DNA of 64,000 nt, from NCBI GenBank assembly GCA_019009955.1, contig CM032228.1, positions 9,776,001-9,840,000 of the forward strand. Direction: 5' to 3'. The position numbers and the translations under genes are program-made. This DNA is from Riptortus pedestris (lineage: Eukaryota > Arthropoda > Insecta > Hemiptera > Alydidae). Of this stretch, positions 1 to 10,475 are shown in pieces; position 1 is the first letter of the stretch; each line of letters opens with the position of its first letter. The notes below the pieces were generated by a model that was given only the letters and a program-made list of their open reading frames with translations, searched no databases and was not told the DNA's origin.

Positions 1-478
1 CAAACTTTAACTGTCTCTTCCTTTTCCAATAGGTATGCAATTATGGATTTCCCTACAAATTACAAATGTATACATTACATTTTTTTTTATTATTATTTGA
101 ATGTAAAAATACCTTCTATAATTTACCAAATTCGGTGTTTTCAATAATTTCAATTTTTTTTATTTTGTACAAATTATTGACTTTGAGCTTTGAGACAGAA
201 ATTGCATTTGTTATTTCTACTTGATCCAATTTGGAGAGAAAGCGTTGGATCTAAAAACCAAATCAAAAGGATACGTCCTTCGAGATAAATGAAGCTTAAT
301 GAAGGGATCGTATAAACATCTTGCTGATGAACAGGTATTCTGATTTCATCCGATTGATTAAAAGTATTTCCTGCATACGGTTGATGAGAGTGATATTGAA
401 ACTGTGCCAATGAGTTATCGAATATTACATCCAATGTGACGTTGAGTATGTTATCCATGTCCAAATCATAATAAAGAC
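1..478 (-). repeat. Left arm of a large inverted repeat (cut by the window edge)
   Basis: This stretch is nearly the reverse complement of 10004-10475, with scattered single changes and small indels. Homology stops sharply near 478 on this side and 10004 on the other. The arm begins before the window, since the right copy continues past 10475. It contains a capsid-like frame. The arms may be two insertions of one element in opposite directions, or terminal repeats of one large element. Confidence 0.85.
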
Positions 479-488
479 TAACTTTCAA
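174..488 (-). pseudogene. Capsid-like protein of a Polinton/Maverick-type element, N-terminal fragment
   Basis: The frame begins with a Met-Lys-Val start and contains SDEIRIPVHQQDVYTIPS. It resembles the start of a multicopy insect protein that I associate with double jelly-roll capsid proteins of Polinton-like or related virus-like elements; this comes from memory and is unverified. The full proteins are several hundred residues, so this 104-residue frame is a truncated remnant: after the EGR motif the sequence becomes unrelated tail. An inverted frameshifted copy is at 10004-10290. Confidence 0.45.
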
Positions 489-537
489 TTAGCAATGCAA
501 CTTCTTGAAAAGATGGTTAATAAATAATTAACTTACG

Positions 538-750
538 TTGGTCATGTTGACTATGAGGCTCTTCGGAGAAGACTGGATTGACCCGGATGTGGATTTTGCT
601 GCTTATATACGTCTCGAGCAGGAAGAAGAAGAAAAACTGCATTGCCAAATTTGGTTATATAAGACGTATAATTCGAGATACTCCCCTAGTGTGCGCTGGA
701 GTCTTATGAACATACGTACGTGTGTACCACAAGTAGATATTTTTGTTTGA
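538..750 (+). other. Short open frame of unknown nature next to the capsid-like element
   Basis: A 70-codon frame with an acidic stretch (EQEEEEK) and a TATATAAG motif inside. I recognise no family. It could be flanking host DNA or part of the element. A (CT)n tract follows. Confidence 0.15.
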
Positions 751-912
751 ATAACATCAATTAACATTTTACATTACTTTTGGGAAATTTAAGGCTGGTG
801 CACTATTTATTAAATTCATTGCATGATAACGATATTTTTCGTTCGCCTCTGACGTGTTACTCGTATAAGGTATCGGTCATTTTTTTTTCGTTTTATGATT
901 TGCATTCATTTA

Positions 913-931
913 ATTTCTCTCTCTGTCTCTG

Positions 932-983
<52 letters not shown>
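913..983 (+). repeat. (CT)n microsatellite
   Basis: About 70 bases of CT repeats with a few interruptions at the left end. It gives a spurious Ser-Leu frame. Confidence 0.95.
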
Positions 984-988
<5 letters not shown>

Positions 989-1029
989 AATTTAATAAAT
1001 TTAAAGGTTTTACTACTTCACGATTCACG

Positions 1030-1554
1030 TGCTTCACTTACACTTCTTGAACCTTTTCCATTAAAGCCAGGCAGTCGTCAATCCTTTCCATATCGGAGCA
1101 AAGTTTAGCGCATTCACTCTTGTTGAGGCAGACAGCAGGTGATGTAGTTGTTAATTATTAAGTGAGGGAATGGACTTTGGTTTATCGTTGCGAACCATGG
1201 GTAAGCATGCTCGAACCTAATTACTCTGTTTTTTCCACGTTTCGTAAAATTGAGTACAATGTTCTCATATCTAACCTGCTCTTCCCCAGTGACCTTTTTT
1301 CCCTTGGCGAAGTAGCTGCATAACCTCGAAGCAAGTTGTACTATGTTTTTCCATTCTAGTCTGTTTAAGTACATACATCTCTTCTTTTCTATTAAAGCGA
1401 TGGTTGGTACACCGTCACAGAGACCAACTCGAATGAGCTTGGTGTTGGTGATTTTGAAGTCAGAGGTCAGATCCATTCCACAGACCGTCTTCATCGAGTG
1501 CGAATCGGAAACTAAGCTGAAAACCTCTGAATTAGGGGAGGGGGTAATATTCAA
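1030..1554 (-). pseudogene. Unidentified broken coding frame (146 residues plus a shifted tail)
   Basis: The frame 1554-1114 reads like real protein, with a Met start and LEWKNIVQLASRLCSYF. Below 1140 another frame (LNKSECAKLCSDMERIDDCL) runs to a stop near 1040, as if one frameshift had split a gene. It lies beside capsid-like fragments, so it may be another gene of that virus-like element. I do not recognise it and infer no function. Confidence 0.35.
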
Positions 1555-1750
1555 TTAATCAAAATCATCATGTATATAATGCTGCTAATTTCTTATTTAT
1601 GTCATGATGTCTATTTGCTACTATACAACATATACACGTAATAATCAAATTAAAAATGCAATAATAACAAAATCAAATTCAGCTTCAGTAGCATGTTCTC
1701 TGGCGGGTAATTTATCTTTTCTTTTTTTGCTCATACGCGAATTTTGCCAT

Positions 1751-2680
1751 TTATTGGTGTGCATCCTTTTCAGCCAACAAGTTAGTTTTTTCTACCTCTG
1801 TAGCAACTTTGATTTTGGTTTCGAATAGATCACACTTATGGCAGGTATCCTGTTTGGGTTGTTTAAATGCGATACCCAGCTCATGAAAACATTGGTTACA
1901 CAGTGATAGGCAAACAGGATTTTGCCGAGTCTCTTTGTATAAATCATACATGGGGGAAATTGTTAAATTTGATGGCAGAAACTTTTTGTTAGTCCTGTTC
2001 CGGCAGTAATGGCTTTCATATGTTGGAAATGATAAAATATGCAACATCTTGCAATTCTTCCTCTGTTTTTTTGTGTTTTGGTGGAGCCAATCCACGTGAA
2101 TCTGTTTTGACAATACCAATTCCGGAACGAGTTTTCGATTGTAGCACTAATTGAACAAAACCCTTGGTTTCCCCAAAAATACATTGAAAGCATGATCTAC
2201 AAACTGGAACCTTCTGCTTATTAATAATTAATTCATATGAACAACTGCAAGTCCTAATTCGTTTGGAATCAGAATTTATTGTCTGAGTTTTTTTCTCTTT
2301 AACTGTAATTAAAGAACCAATGTAACCAGCCCTTTTGTTCCTAGAACGTAAATTCTAAAAGTTTCTAATACAAAGCTCTCTATCTTCAAGTTTAATCCTT
2401 TCGCTGCATTCCATTCTACAAGATCTCAATGGCAACAATTTTCTTTCAAGAATAACTTTTCCTTTTTCAGTGAAGTACGATTTACCAGAATTTCTAAGTA
2501 TTTTAGCTTCAGCACGTTTAATTGTTGATCTACCTTTTTTTTTTTCTTTCTTCGCCACATCTCCGTTTTCTTCATGGAAAGACAAGTTGTCGTCATCCGT
2601 TGAGCTGGAGTCTCCATGTATAGGTAGATAAGGCGGATCAACATCAGAATCGTCAGGAAGTGGGAGGTCTTCGGCCAAAG
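1751..2680 (-). pseudogene. Broken DUF7869-type (transposon-associated) gene
   Basis: Two consecutive frames fit one family of multicopy insect proteins that I recall as carrying DUF7869. The first (from 2678) has an acidic N-terminus, a Lys/Arg block and CRMECSERIKLEDREL, then hits an in-frame TAG at about 2355, after which homologous-looking sequence continues (NLRSRNKRAGYIGSL). A frameshift then leads to 2119-1751, with FPTYESHYCRNRTNKKFLP and paired cysteines (CHKCDLFE). The C-terminal catalytic-looking domain is absent. The family name is from memory; transposon linkage is inferred from copy number. Confidence 0.5.
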
Positions 2681-3137
2681 TCAGGGGCTCAATAGAAGAT
2701 GGACCTGGTATCTCAACATCTGAATTTCTTTATAATTTTATTATTTTGATTATTTTTTGTTGTTGAATCAATATTTAAAAATTCGCAAGCACATTACCTT
2801 TTCGGACGCTTGGAGTACCAGGTTTCGCAGTTTGGGGTTCTGAACTTACAGTACCTACTTGGCAAGAGGCCACTATTTCTAAAATGAAATTTAATTTTAA
2901 AAATTAATTAATTTAGTTGATTAGTGGCCACATATGGTTTCATAATTCAAATAGTTCAAATTTAATATTCAACAATATTTGCCTATAACAAAATTAAAGA
3001 TATAAAATAAATTAAAAAGGCTCTGAAATTTGGTTCTTGTTTTGCTAGACAGGTAAAATTGACTTGGATTGATATTTCACACTACTCATTTTTTATTTAG
3101 AAATTAAAAAATATCAGTTTCTTAAAAAAATTATATA

Positions 3138-3372
3138 TACAGGGTCATTCAAAAAGAATGAAGTGATTTCAAACCTTTACAGTGCTTTACACCAGCATCA
3201 CAACAGAACACGTTGCAAGTCAATGCTGGAAATGGTTCATGATGATGATGATGACACCATAAAACTTCAACACCGGTTAAATACATGTGTCTTTATTGCA
3301 ATCTTACATTACTGTCTGTTAATAAGATATAGCTGAATGAAATCGGTTCATTCTTTTTGAAAGACCTTGTAT
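3138..3372 (+). mobile_element. Non-autonomous mariner-type MITE
   Basis: A 235-bp element with inverted ends of about 35 bp: left TACAGGGTCATTCAAAAAGA, right (reverse complement) TACAAGGTCTTTCAAAAAGA. Both ends sit in TA-rich sequence, consistent with TA target duplication. There is no coding capacity inside. Confidence 0.75.
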
Positions 3373-4490
3373 ATATGATCAAAGTAATATTGTTTTAATG
3401 AATTGAGAATTTTATTTTTTTGGTGTTTGTTTGTTTTATTTGTAATTTATCTTCTTGCTAAATGTACGTAAATTTCCCCATCCTTAAATTTAAGTATTCT
3501 ACTCCCCTGTAAATATTTTGCAATGGAATGCAGTCAGAGCAAAATGACAAGGCTTGTTTGATGGCAAGGAAAGAGTTGTCATTTATGAAATAGTAACATT
3601 ATAGAATGAATATGGTACTGCTTTGGAACAATCAGGGTTTTCAGTTGCCTCCACGTGTGGTGACAATGTTCGCTCTTTTACAGGTCATAGAAAAAATAAG
3701 ATGAAATCAAAAATGAGCTACATTTTACATTTGTCAATTTCAGAAAGCGTAAGATAATGTGTCAAAATGTTTCTAGGCAGGTTCTGGAACCCTGGATTGT
3801 TTAATCAGAATAAATCCATGGCACAAAGAGTAAAAATCAGTAATGTATTTTGTGTTCCCTACTGAAATGTTACCTCGCTTCTCTGAGCTTATCTTATCTA
3901 AAAGCTTATTTTTTTTTAATACTTTAGCAATCATTGCATGCCTTTCTAATACCCTTATATTAAAAGAGCTTACTACTTTCTATGTAATTTAATTAAAATA
4001 TATTTACAGTTCATTGTATTAGTATTGCAAATTGTATAATCTTAGAATAATTTAATCAAGAATAATTTAGTCTGTCCTTCATATAGTAACTTTATTTAAT
4101 TTTTTTTTAATCCTAGTAATTTCTTAAATAATTATGCTTCTGTATTTAAGATTTTTGTATTTTTTATTTACCTGTAATGTTATTTTACATGCTCTTCATT
4201 GAGGAACTGGAATGAGTTCAACCAAACTACAAATACTTATTGTTTAATCTCAGTTCATTATTGTAAGTTGTATAAATATATAGCTAGCCATATCAATCTA
4301 AGAAGAGTTGATATTTGTCTAAATAGAAACAATGTCTATAAGTTAAAAAGGTAAATAATATATAATATTATACAGGTTGTTTACTGGGCACGAATGCTTT
4401 TGTATTAGGTATTACTTGTCAATTAGTCATGACGAGCAGGCCCTATTGTGTAGAGGGGAGCTGGAAGTTAAAGATACTGTTCGTTAGTTT
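3373..4490. other. AT-rich stretch without recognisable gene
   Basis: I see no long frame, no inverted ends and no copy of the window's main repeat families here. Confidence 0.5.
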
Positions 4491-4492
4491 TA

Positions 4493-4744
4493 CTAATTAA
4501 AATATTTTTTATTTGTATCCATAGGTAGGTCTTGTAATTTGAACATAGTCATAAATGACTTTGCAGTTGGAATATTGATGTCATAAATTTCATGGAAGGT
4601 GAAGTTCAATGGGGGTGTGGTCATGTTGAGCACTGAATTAATATGTAAGGTTTCAGCTTCCCAGTACTGATATGGAGGGGGAAAGTCTTCTATTGTTTCT
4701 AAGTCTCCTAAATGTAATAAGTGCAGTAGGACTAAGTTTAACAT
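4493..4744 (-). CDS. Unidentified exon-like frame
   Basis: After an acceptor-like TTACATTTAG near 4711 the minus frame reads on as GDLETIEDFPPPYQYWEAET and later NIPTAKSFMTMFKLQDLPM to a stop near 4493. Composition is protein-like and no frameshift is visible, so it could be a terminal exon of a host gene. I recognise no family and find no partner exon with certainty. Confidence 0.25.
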   Translation of the reverse strand: MLNLVLLHLLHLGDLETIEDFPPPYQYWEAETLHINSVLNMTTPPLNFTFHEIYDINIPTAKSFMTMFKLQDLPMDTNKKYFN

Positions 4745-5099
4745 CTACAGTCTGTCTGTTTTGTTCTTTTATATTAACAATAGGTATTTTATATTCTAGC
4801 TACTTATTAATTATGTTTAAATATTTTATAAAAGGAGGTATTAATAATCTTAATTCGTAAGTAATACAATTATTGTTAGTATTGGTATTAAATAGACTAA
4901 AGATACAAGAGCTATTGATGATTTGTGGGCTGGTACAATAATAATGTTGTACTATAAATTTACACGTAGCAGCTATGTATTGTATTCATTTGATTTTAGT
5001 ACGAATGTAGGTAAGTGTTATCGTTTTTGTGGTATTATCGTGATCATAAGGATATGATAGGAAGTAGAATGTTTAAATAAGACGTGTTAGTAAGGAAAG

Positions 5100-6003
5100 A
5101 GAATAGAAGTAAGACCAGCCTAAGAGTGGTCACCCCAAGCCAGTCAATTAGGCTCAATGTGGTCGCTGTGAGCGAAGGAAGGAAGGAGACGCCCGAATGC
5201 ATTAACTATACTAATTAAACCTAGCTAACCTAAATTACACTAACTTAAATAAGGCCTAAACTAACTAACCTAACCTAATGTAAAGAGCAATAGTTGTTGA
5301 TGGTAATCTATGTGTTATGGTCAGTGGTACCGCGCCCGAGCAGTGCTACAACAGCCGGTGATGTCGACTAGGCGCTCTTCGTCGCCGACTGCCTTTCGGC
5401 AGCATACCAGCTGAAGAGGGGGTAATCCATATGCCGTAGGGAATCGAAAAATTTGATATGACGGCGGGAGATGGACTGGGAAATGGGTTCTAGGTTGAGG
5501 GATGGATTATCCGGTTTGGGCTCTTTGGAAGGCCTCTCTGCATGACAATCTTACGGACAAGCCCATTTTGGAAGAATTGGAGTTTGGATAGGGAGGATTT
5601 GGTGAGGTATCGGAGGGCGGGTTGGATGATACCTTTGAGGATGAGGATTTTCAGGTGGAGGCTGAGGACGGGAGAGGTGAGGAGGTAGTTGAGGGACCGG
5701 AACTTGTATCTGACGGATTTAATTTTGTGGTCTATGTGAGTGGAGAAGGTAAGGTGTTTGTCAAGGTGGACTCCTAGGTAACAGATGGAATGGGAGGTGT
5801 TGTTGAGCTGGAAGGTGTCGGGGTGGGTGCACGTTGTTTAAAGTATCTGTCTTCCTGGGATTCACGTGGATATTGATGGCTTTGAGGTTGTCGGCTATGG
5901 TTTGGCAGGCTGATTCTGCCTGGAGTAGGGCACGGGTGGGATTGAGGGAAGAGCTAACGATCGCCACGACATCTGCGTATGCTACTACCTCAGTGTTGTG
6001 AAA
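5100..6003 (-). pseudogene. Jockey-like non-LTR retrotransposon, 3' part (reverse transcriptase C-terminus and 3' region)
   Basis: On the minus strand the sequence opens inside the reverse transcriptase palm with VVAYADVVAIVSSSLNP; the usual YADD has become YADV, so a catalytic Asp is lost. The thumb and C-terminal region follow, with LLQAESACQTIADNLK, NVHPPRHLP, and further down (other frame) LHLKILILKGIIQPALRY. Several frameshifts are present. The 3' region carries TTAGG-like units. The 5' part is missing because errantivirus-like DNA starts at 6003. Gag zinc-knuckle pieces on the same strand at 10550-11060 may be from the same element. Confidence 0.7.
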
Positions 6004-6053
6004 CCGTTAACTTACCATGTTTTTATTATGCATTTCATATTTTCGGGGTCTCT

Positions 6054-6960
6054 TTAACCGACTTCTTTTTGTTCAAATATTGTTTGTTGGTTTGTTTCCG
6101 TTGGTTGGGTTATACCGAAGGTAATTCCATTGGGTATCAGTTTTAATTGACTGTTAGGTGTATTGTTATAAGCAATAAGGGGCGAGTGATGGTGGTAGAT
6201 CACTATTTGTGATAGTGGTAGATTTTTATCTTGAGTGCGTATAACTTCATGCGTATGGTACCGCTGCATGGTATTTAGGCATATCCAGATCTGACTCCAT
6301 CGGCGCCGGCTGAAGTCTCGTTCTTGAAGAAACGCATAGGTCCTCTCCTTATTGTTGACCAGCAAGTATTTCCCTTCCGGCCTTGCAACGACCATCTTTC
6401 CTGTCTGTAGCTCTTGAACTGGTCACGACACCACCTTAAACACCTCCATTCGTTGCTCCAGCGTAGTTAAGGGTAGGTACACCAAGCCTTCTACTCCATC
6501 CCTCATAGCAGCTACCTGAACGGACGCTGAGGCATAATGGACTTGGCTGTGTAGCCGGCCTCCCAGTGTCAAAAGGGCCAGTCCGGTGGGCAGGGCACCA
6601 GCTACATCTGTCAAAATAACCATTAACTCTTGTGGGGTGACTAGTTCTCTGCCAAACCTCCCGTCTATTAGTCCCTCTACCCCCTCTTGTATCCTTTGTA
6701 ATCTCAAAAGAAACTCAGTCAAGCTTAAGGTCAGACACCGCAGGGTAGTGGAGAAACTTTGGAACAAAGATAATTGGGTCCTCAGGTGGGTGACATTGCT
6801 CCCGAGCTCTGCCAGCCTAATCCCAACCTCCGCCATATACTTACAACCCCTCTCTCTCGGTAGACACAACTAGATCCTGCTTTGCCGGTGGCCATCACTA
6901 TTAGGAACAGGGCAACTACCAATCGTTTCTGACCGGTAACAAGATTAGGACCCATCATTC
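6054..6960 (-). pseudogene. Errantivirus-like envelope remnant (F-like), degraded
   Basis: A minus-strand frame near 6957 starts with a hydrophobic segment typical of a signal peptide, then shifts into 6869-6423, with MAEVGIRLAELGSNVTHLR and GLIDGRFGRELVTPQEL. A further frame (6395-6054) follows after another break. Order and motifs fit the insect errantivirus envelope related to baculovirus F proteins, which would mediate membrane fusion. It follows the integrase in the order expected for an errantivirus. Stops and frameshifts show it is dead. Family assignment rests on context and weak motif resemblance. Confidence 0.5.
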
Positions 6961-7577
6961 TGACGGTTAGCTCTCCTCCGAAGCTGATAGGAGGACCGCT
7001 GGTGCCCTAAACGCGGCGTTGAAGAGGGAATCATCACTCTCGGTTCCCACGTGACATCCTTTTGGTCCCCTACAGGCGACCCTCCCGAAGAACTATCGGT
7101 ACCCAGGTCTTGGTCGAGGTCGCGCCTATCGTGTAAATGTCGAGCTCTCCTGGACAGCCTCTCTAGCATGCCTTAGAGGCTGGGGGGACGACTTCTGGGT
7201 GTTTCTTCCCAGGCCCTAGCCTCATCCAAAAGGCTCTGAGGGAGCCTCCGTGCTAACAGCATCCCCCCTTCTCCCTCACTGATTTCCTCCTGCCCTACTT
7301 GAATTTGTTCACCGACTAGGGTATCACTTCCTTCGGGTCTTCGCCACCTCCCTACTTAAGGCTAGCGGTTCGGCTTTGGTCCCCCGTTGACGGGTTCGCA
7401 CCAGACAACAATCCCCTCATTTAGGTTGTACGCCACTCTCGGTTGTATAGCCTAAGTCCATTCCCCCCGAATCATCCTCCGAACCCTCATCCAGCTCTCT
7501 TGTCGGGACGACCCTGTTCTTGTCACTGAAACCTGTCCGCCTCCGATCGATCCTCTTCGGCGCGAATACCCTCCTCG
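6961..7577 (-). pseudogene. Pol-env junction of the errantivirus-like provirus
   Basis: Arg/Ser-rich short frames (for example 7169-6945) lie between the integrase C-terminus and the envelope remnant. No domain is recognisable. GC content is higher than in the surrounding host DNA, as in the rest of this provirus. Confidence 0.4.
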
Positions 7578-7826
7578 TTAAGTGCCGCCCTTAAGACGGT
7601 GGATGTGAAAATTGGCTACTCCTCCCGTACACAGTTCTAGCTTATAGTTTACCCTCGACAACACCCTGGTGACCCGATGTGGGCCTGTCCAGGGACGATG
7701 AAACTTAGGGCAATGGCCAGGTTTCACCGCTGGTACATGTAAGTCCTCTACCTCGAATTTCCGATCCTTTCGTCGGTTTCTACGCCGCCCGGCTGGTGTA
7801 CGCTCACTTTGACCTCTGCAAGGCAT
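7578..7826 (-). pseudogene. Integrase C-terminal (GPY/F-like) domain of the errantivirus-like provirus
   Basis: The frame reads RKFEVEDLHVPAVKPGHCP then FHRPWTGPHRVTRVLSRVNY, the basic module at the end of Ty3/gypsy-class integrases (normally with a GPY/F motif; here TGPHRV). It follows the catalytic core directly, with a small frame change near 7804-7826. Confidence 0.65.
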
Positions 7827-8559
7827 CTCTATACGCCTCAGTAAGTCGAGTCCGCAGTTTTTGTATATGGTCCCTTGGTTCAGCCTTGCCCACCTGTGTG
7901 GGTCTCAACCAACATTCAAACGGGGTTACCAGCTCCCGTCCGAACAATAGTCGATTAGGGGAGAACTCGGTGGATGAATGTGGTATGGCACGATACGCCA
8001 TGAGTGCATGGGGAACCCAAGGATCCCAATCCCTACATTCTCTCCGCACAAAGTGTGCGATGGAATCAGTAAGCGTACGGTGCAGCCGTTCTACCATACC
8101 GTTGCACTCCGGGTGGTAAGCAGTGGTCTGCAGTTTCTTGATCTCTAAAGCCCGGACGGTATTCTTAAACAGGGACGACACAAAATTTCTCCCTTGATCG
8201 GTGAGTAGCCGCCTTGGGACCCCGTGTCTAGTGATAATAAAAGTTACCGCCGTCTCTTGCGAGGTTTGCTCTTGCAATGTGATGGCTTCAGTATAGCGGG
8301 TAAAGTTATCGATGAATGTCAGTAGATATCTATTCCCCCGTCTGGACCTTGGAATCGGCCTCGAAAGGGCCCGTCGCCAGATAGGGTTCTTCCAGCGGGA
8401 ACTTAAGTGCAGTAGAACTTTTACGTTGAGCACATCAGTGACACCTACCAACAAATTCTTAACGTCTTGTTCGAGTTTTGGCCAGAAGAATGACCCTTTT
8501 AAAGTCGCTAAGCTACGGCCGACCCCTGGATGCCCAAGGTTTCGAATGGTAATACTCAA
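7804..8559 (-). pseudogene. Integrase catalytic core of the errantivirus-like provirus
   Basis: The frame starts in the zinc-binding region (LGHPGVGRSLATLKGSFFWP) and continues into the DDE core: Asp in LLTFIDNFTRYTEAI, Asp in RRLLTDQGRNF and Glu in HPECNGMVERLHRTL. All three catalytic residues are visible. Between about 8330 and 8450 the conserved cysteines and linker residues lie in a different frame from the flanks, so compensating frameshifts are present and the enzyme is broken. Ty3/gypsy-class integrase is safe; errantivirus is favoured because an envelope remnant follows. Confidence 0.85.
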
Positions 8560-8576
8560 TGAGCGTCAAGAAGAGG

Positions 8577-8960
8577 TTAGGGGACTAAAAGCCGACAGTC
8601 ATTACCTACCACACCCTCCACAAAATACCAAAGTCCTCCGGCGTCTTCTTTTATCTCCCCTTTTCCATGATTAGATCTCCGAATCATTTCCTGGCACCAC
8701 AAGTCTTTAGACTGAGCCTGACGTATACCCCCACGTGAGAGAGGATGGTGACTATGCATCTTGGCTACCGCACGACTGAGAGCGTCCCTTGGAATTTCCT
8801 GATCCCCATAATCGGAAAGTTTAACTGTGGGATTATCTCGCGTAGGAGCGGCCTCCAATCGTAGTCTTCCCCAGGTCATCACACCCATTCTTAACGCTAG
8901 GACTGGTCTCCTTGTCCACGATCTCTTTAGTACTCGCCACAAAAGGCGAGTAAACGATCG
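8577..8960 (-). pseudogene. RNase H-integrase linker of the errantivirus-like provirus
   Basis: The frame includes EIPRDALSRAVAKMHSHHPL and SKDLWCQEMIRRSNHG, the type of sequence that joins RNase H to integrase in Ty3/gypsy polyproteins (an Asp-Ala-Leu-Ser-Arg block, then the QxxDxxC segment). It ends with a stop just before the integrase frame. Confidence 0.6.
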
Positions 8961-9004
8961 GGGAGTATCGTTCCTCCAACGCTTTAGTCACACGCACTAC
9001 CTGT

Positions 9005-9276
9005 TCAATCCACCGCTTGCTCCTCCTCCTTTCGAGCCTCTAATCCGGAGACCTGTGCGGATGTTACTACATGGCACCAACTTCCCCTAATACTCAAAGT
9101 AGCCCCCATCTGGCCCAGAATGTCCCGGCCTGGGAGTTGACTTGAGCTATGGCACCTCGATGCTGGATTGTAACCCCATGTATCTCGATCTGTATCATCT
9201 GCTCTCCTTGCAGAGGTATCGCGTGATCGGTGGCCCCCGCACTGTAACCGCGATGGGTTTGACTGTGGCACCCCAT
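9005..9276 (-). pseudogene. Retropepsin-like protease remnant of the errantivirus-like provirus
   Basis: Two overlapping minus frames share the piece GRDILGQMGATLS, like the C-terminal LGRDxL motif of retroviral-type aspartic proteases; the other frame has MIQIEIHGVTIQHRGAIAQV. The active-site triad is not visible. Going on along pol, the RNase H-integrase linker follows within about 100 bases, so reverse transcriptase and most of RNase H are deleted. Confidence 0.45.
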
Positions 9277-9299
9277 GCCGGCCGGTTGATGACCGTTAT

Positions 9300-9480
9300 G
9301 TCGGCTCCCGTGAGTTATATCACATATTCCCCTTGTTCCTCTCCTTATCTCAATAACCTTGTCCCTCTCCTTATCTCAATAACCTTGTCCAGAAGTATAT
9401 ATAGCACCTCCTATCCCCTCCCAAGTCAGTCCCAGTCCGTCAGTCTTGCATTACAGGTCATTACCCTGATCTTTTAGTGC
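9300..9480 (+). promoter_or_regulatory. Possible promoter/LTR-like region
   Basis: It holds the 26-bp duplication, a TATA-like box near 9396 and an insect-initiator-like TCAGTC about 30 bases downstream (AGTCAGTCCCAGTCCGTCAG). The capsid-like remnant begins about 100 bases on. I cannot tell whether it belongs to that element or is an LTR fragment; no second copy was seen. Confidence 0.3.
9341..9391 (+). repeat. Tandem duplication of about 26 bp
   Basis: Two perfect adjacent copies of a unit containing CTCCTTATCTCAATAACCTT. They lie just upstream of a TATATATAG box (about 9396), in what may be a promoter or LTR-like region on the plus strand. Confidence 0.8.
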
Positions 9481-9539
9481 CTCATAGTTTAACATTGTAG
9501 AGTATTATTGTAATCAACTATAAATCAGCAAAGCCTAAG

Positions 9540-9990
9540 TCTATCGGACCTCTCTTGGGTTTTACTCGTCCGAATTACCTTATTCAACCTTCGGAACGGT
9601 TTGTCGAATCGAATGACATAGTAAAAATACTTAATATGAACACTATTTCTGTTCAGTGTAATATTGCATCGGGTTCCTTCGTGAATGGTGAACTAGATCA
9701 CAGTATCCGCCAATTCTTCCCAGCTGTAGAACCTGGATATAAGATAATCGTGACACCCAACCCAGTCATTTACTTTCCTACCCACGCCAAGACAATATTA
9801 CTATTAGGTTAGTCGATCAAAACGGCGAGCTAATTGACTTTAGAGGGGAAACGATTACATTTAAAGAACAATGGGTATTGACTTGACTGGCAAGAGTTGT
9901 AGTGCAGAAAGGAATAAGCGTACTGACGATAGATCAGTAAGACGGATAACAACAGAAAACGCCAAGTTTTTAAAACGTTGTGGATTTAAG
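9540..9990 (+). pseudogene. C-terminal capsid-like fragment and small downstream frame of the same virus-like element
   Basis: From about 9555 the frame includes HSIRQFFPAVEPGYKIIVTP and runs to a stop at 9812. The expected continuation (VDQNGELIDFRGE) lies in another frame just after, so at least one frameshift is present. A second small frame near 9870 (beginning MGIDLTGKS) ends about 10000. In related insect elements I recall these pieces next to the capsid-like protein. The order here, C-terminal part before N-terminal part, implies a tandem or rearranged element. Assignment to a Polinton-like family is an inference. Confidence 0.4.
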
Positions 9991-10003
9991 TTCATGTTTT
10001 AAC

Positions 10004-10475
10004 TTTATTATGATTTGGACATGGATAACATACTCAACGTCACATTGGATGTAATATTTGATAACTCATTGGCACAGTTTCAATATCACTCTCATCAACT
10101 GCAGGAAATACTTTTAATCAATCGGATGAAATCAGAATACCTGTTCATCAGCAAGATGTTTATACGATCCATTCATTAAGCTTCATTTATCTCGAAGGAC
10201 GTATCCTTTTGATTTGGTTTTTAGATCCAACGCTTTCTCTCCAAATTGGATCAAGTAGAAATTACAAATGCAATTTCCGTCTCAAAGCTCAAAGTCAATA
10301 ATTTGTACAAAAATAAAAAAAATTGAAATTATTGAAAACACCGAATTTGGTAAATTATAGAAAGTATTTTTACATTCAAATAAAAAATAAATGTAATGTA
10401 TATATTTGTAATTTGTAGGGAAATCCATAATTGGATACCTATTGGAAAAGGAAGAGACAGTTAAAGTTTGGGTAC
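10004..10475 (+). repeat. Right arm of the large inverted repeat
   Basis: Inverted copy of 1-478. Compared with the left arm it lacks four bases where the left frame reads HSHQPYAG, which breaks the capsid-like frame here. Upstream (9540-9990) it continues into other parts of the same element family. Confidence 0.85.

Noticed and set aside
780..995. 71-codon plus frame rich in Ser-Leu
   Set aside because: Its second half is the translation of a (CT)n microsatellite.
5206..5280. Telomere array
   Set aside because: Only about three near-perfect CCTAA units occur among degenerate ones, next to a retrotransposon 3' end, so this is not a telomere.
6586..6873. 95-codon plus frame opposite the envelope remnant
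   Set aside because: Shadow of the minus-strand envelope-like frame.
8312..8674. 120-codon plus frame opposite the integrase
   Set aside because: The minus strand encodes a clear integrase with all three catalytic residues; this is its antisense shadow.
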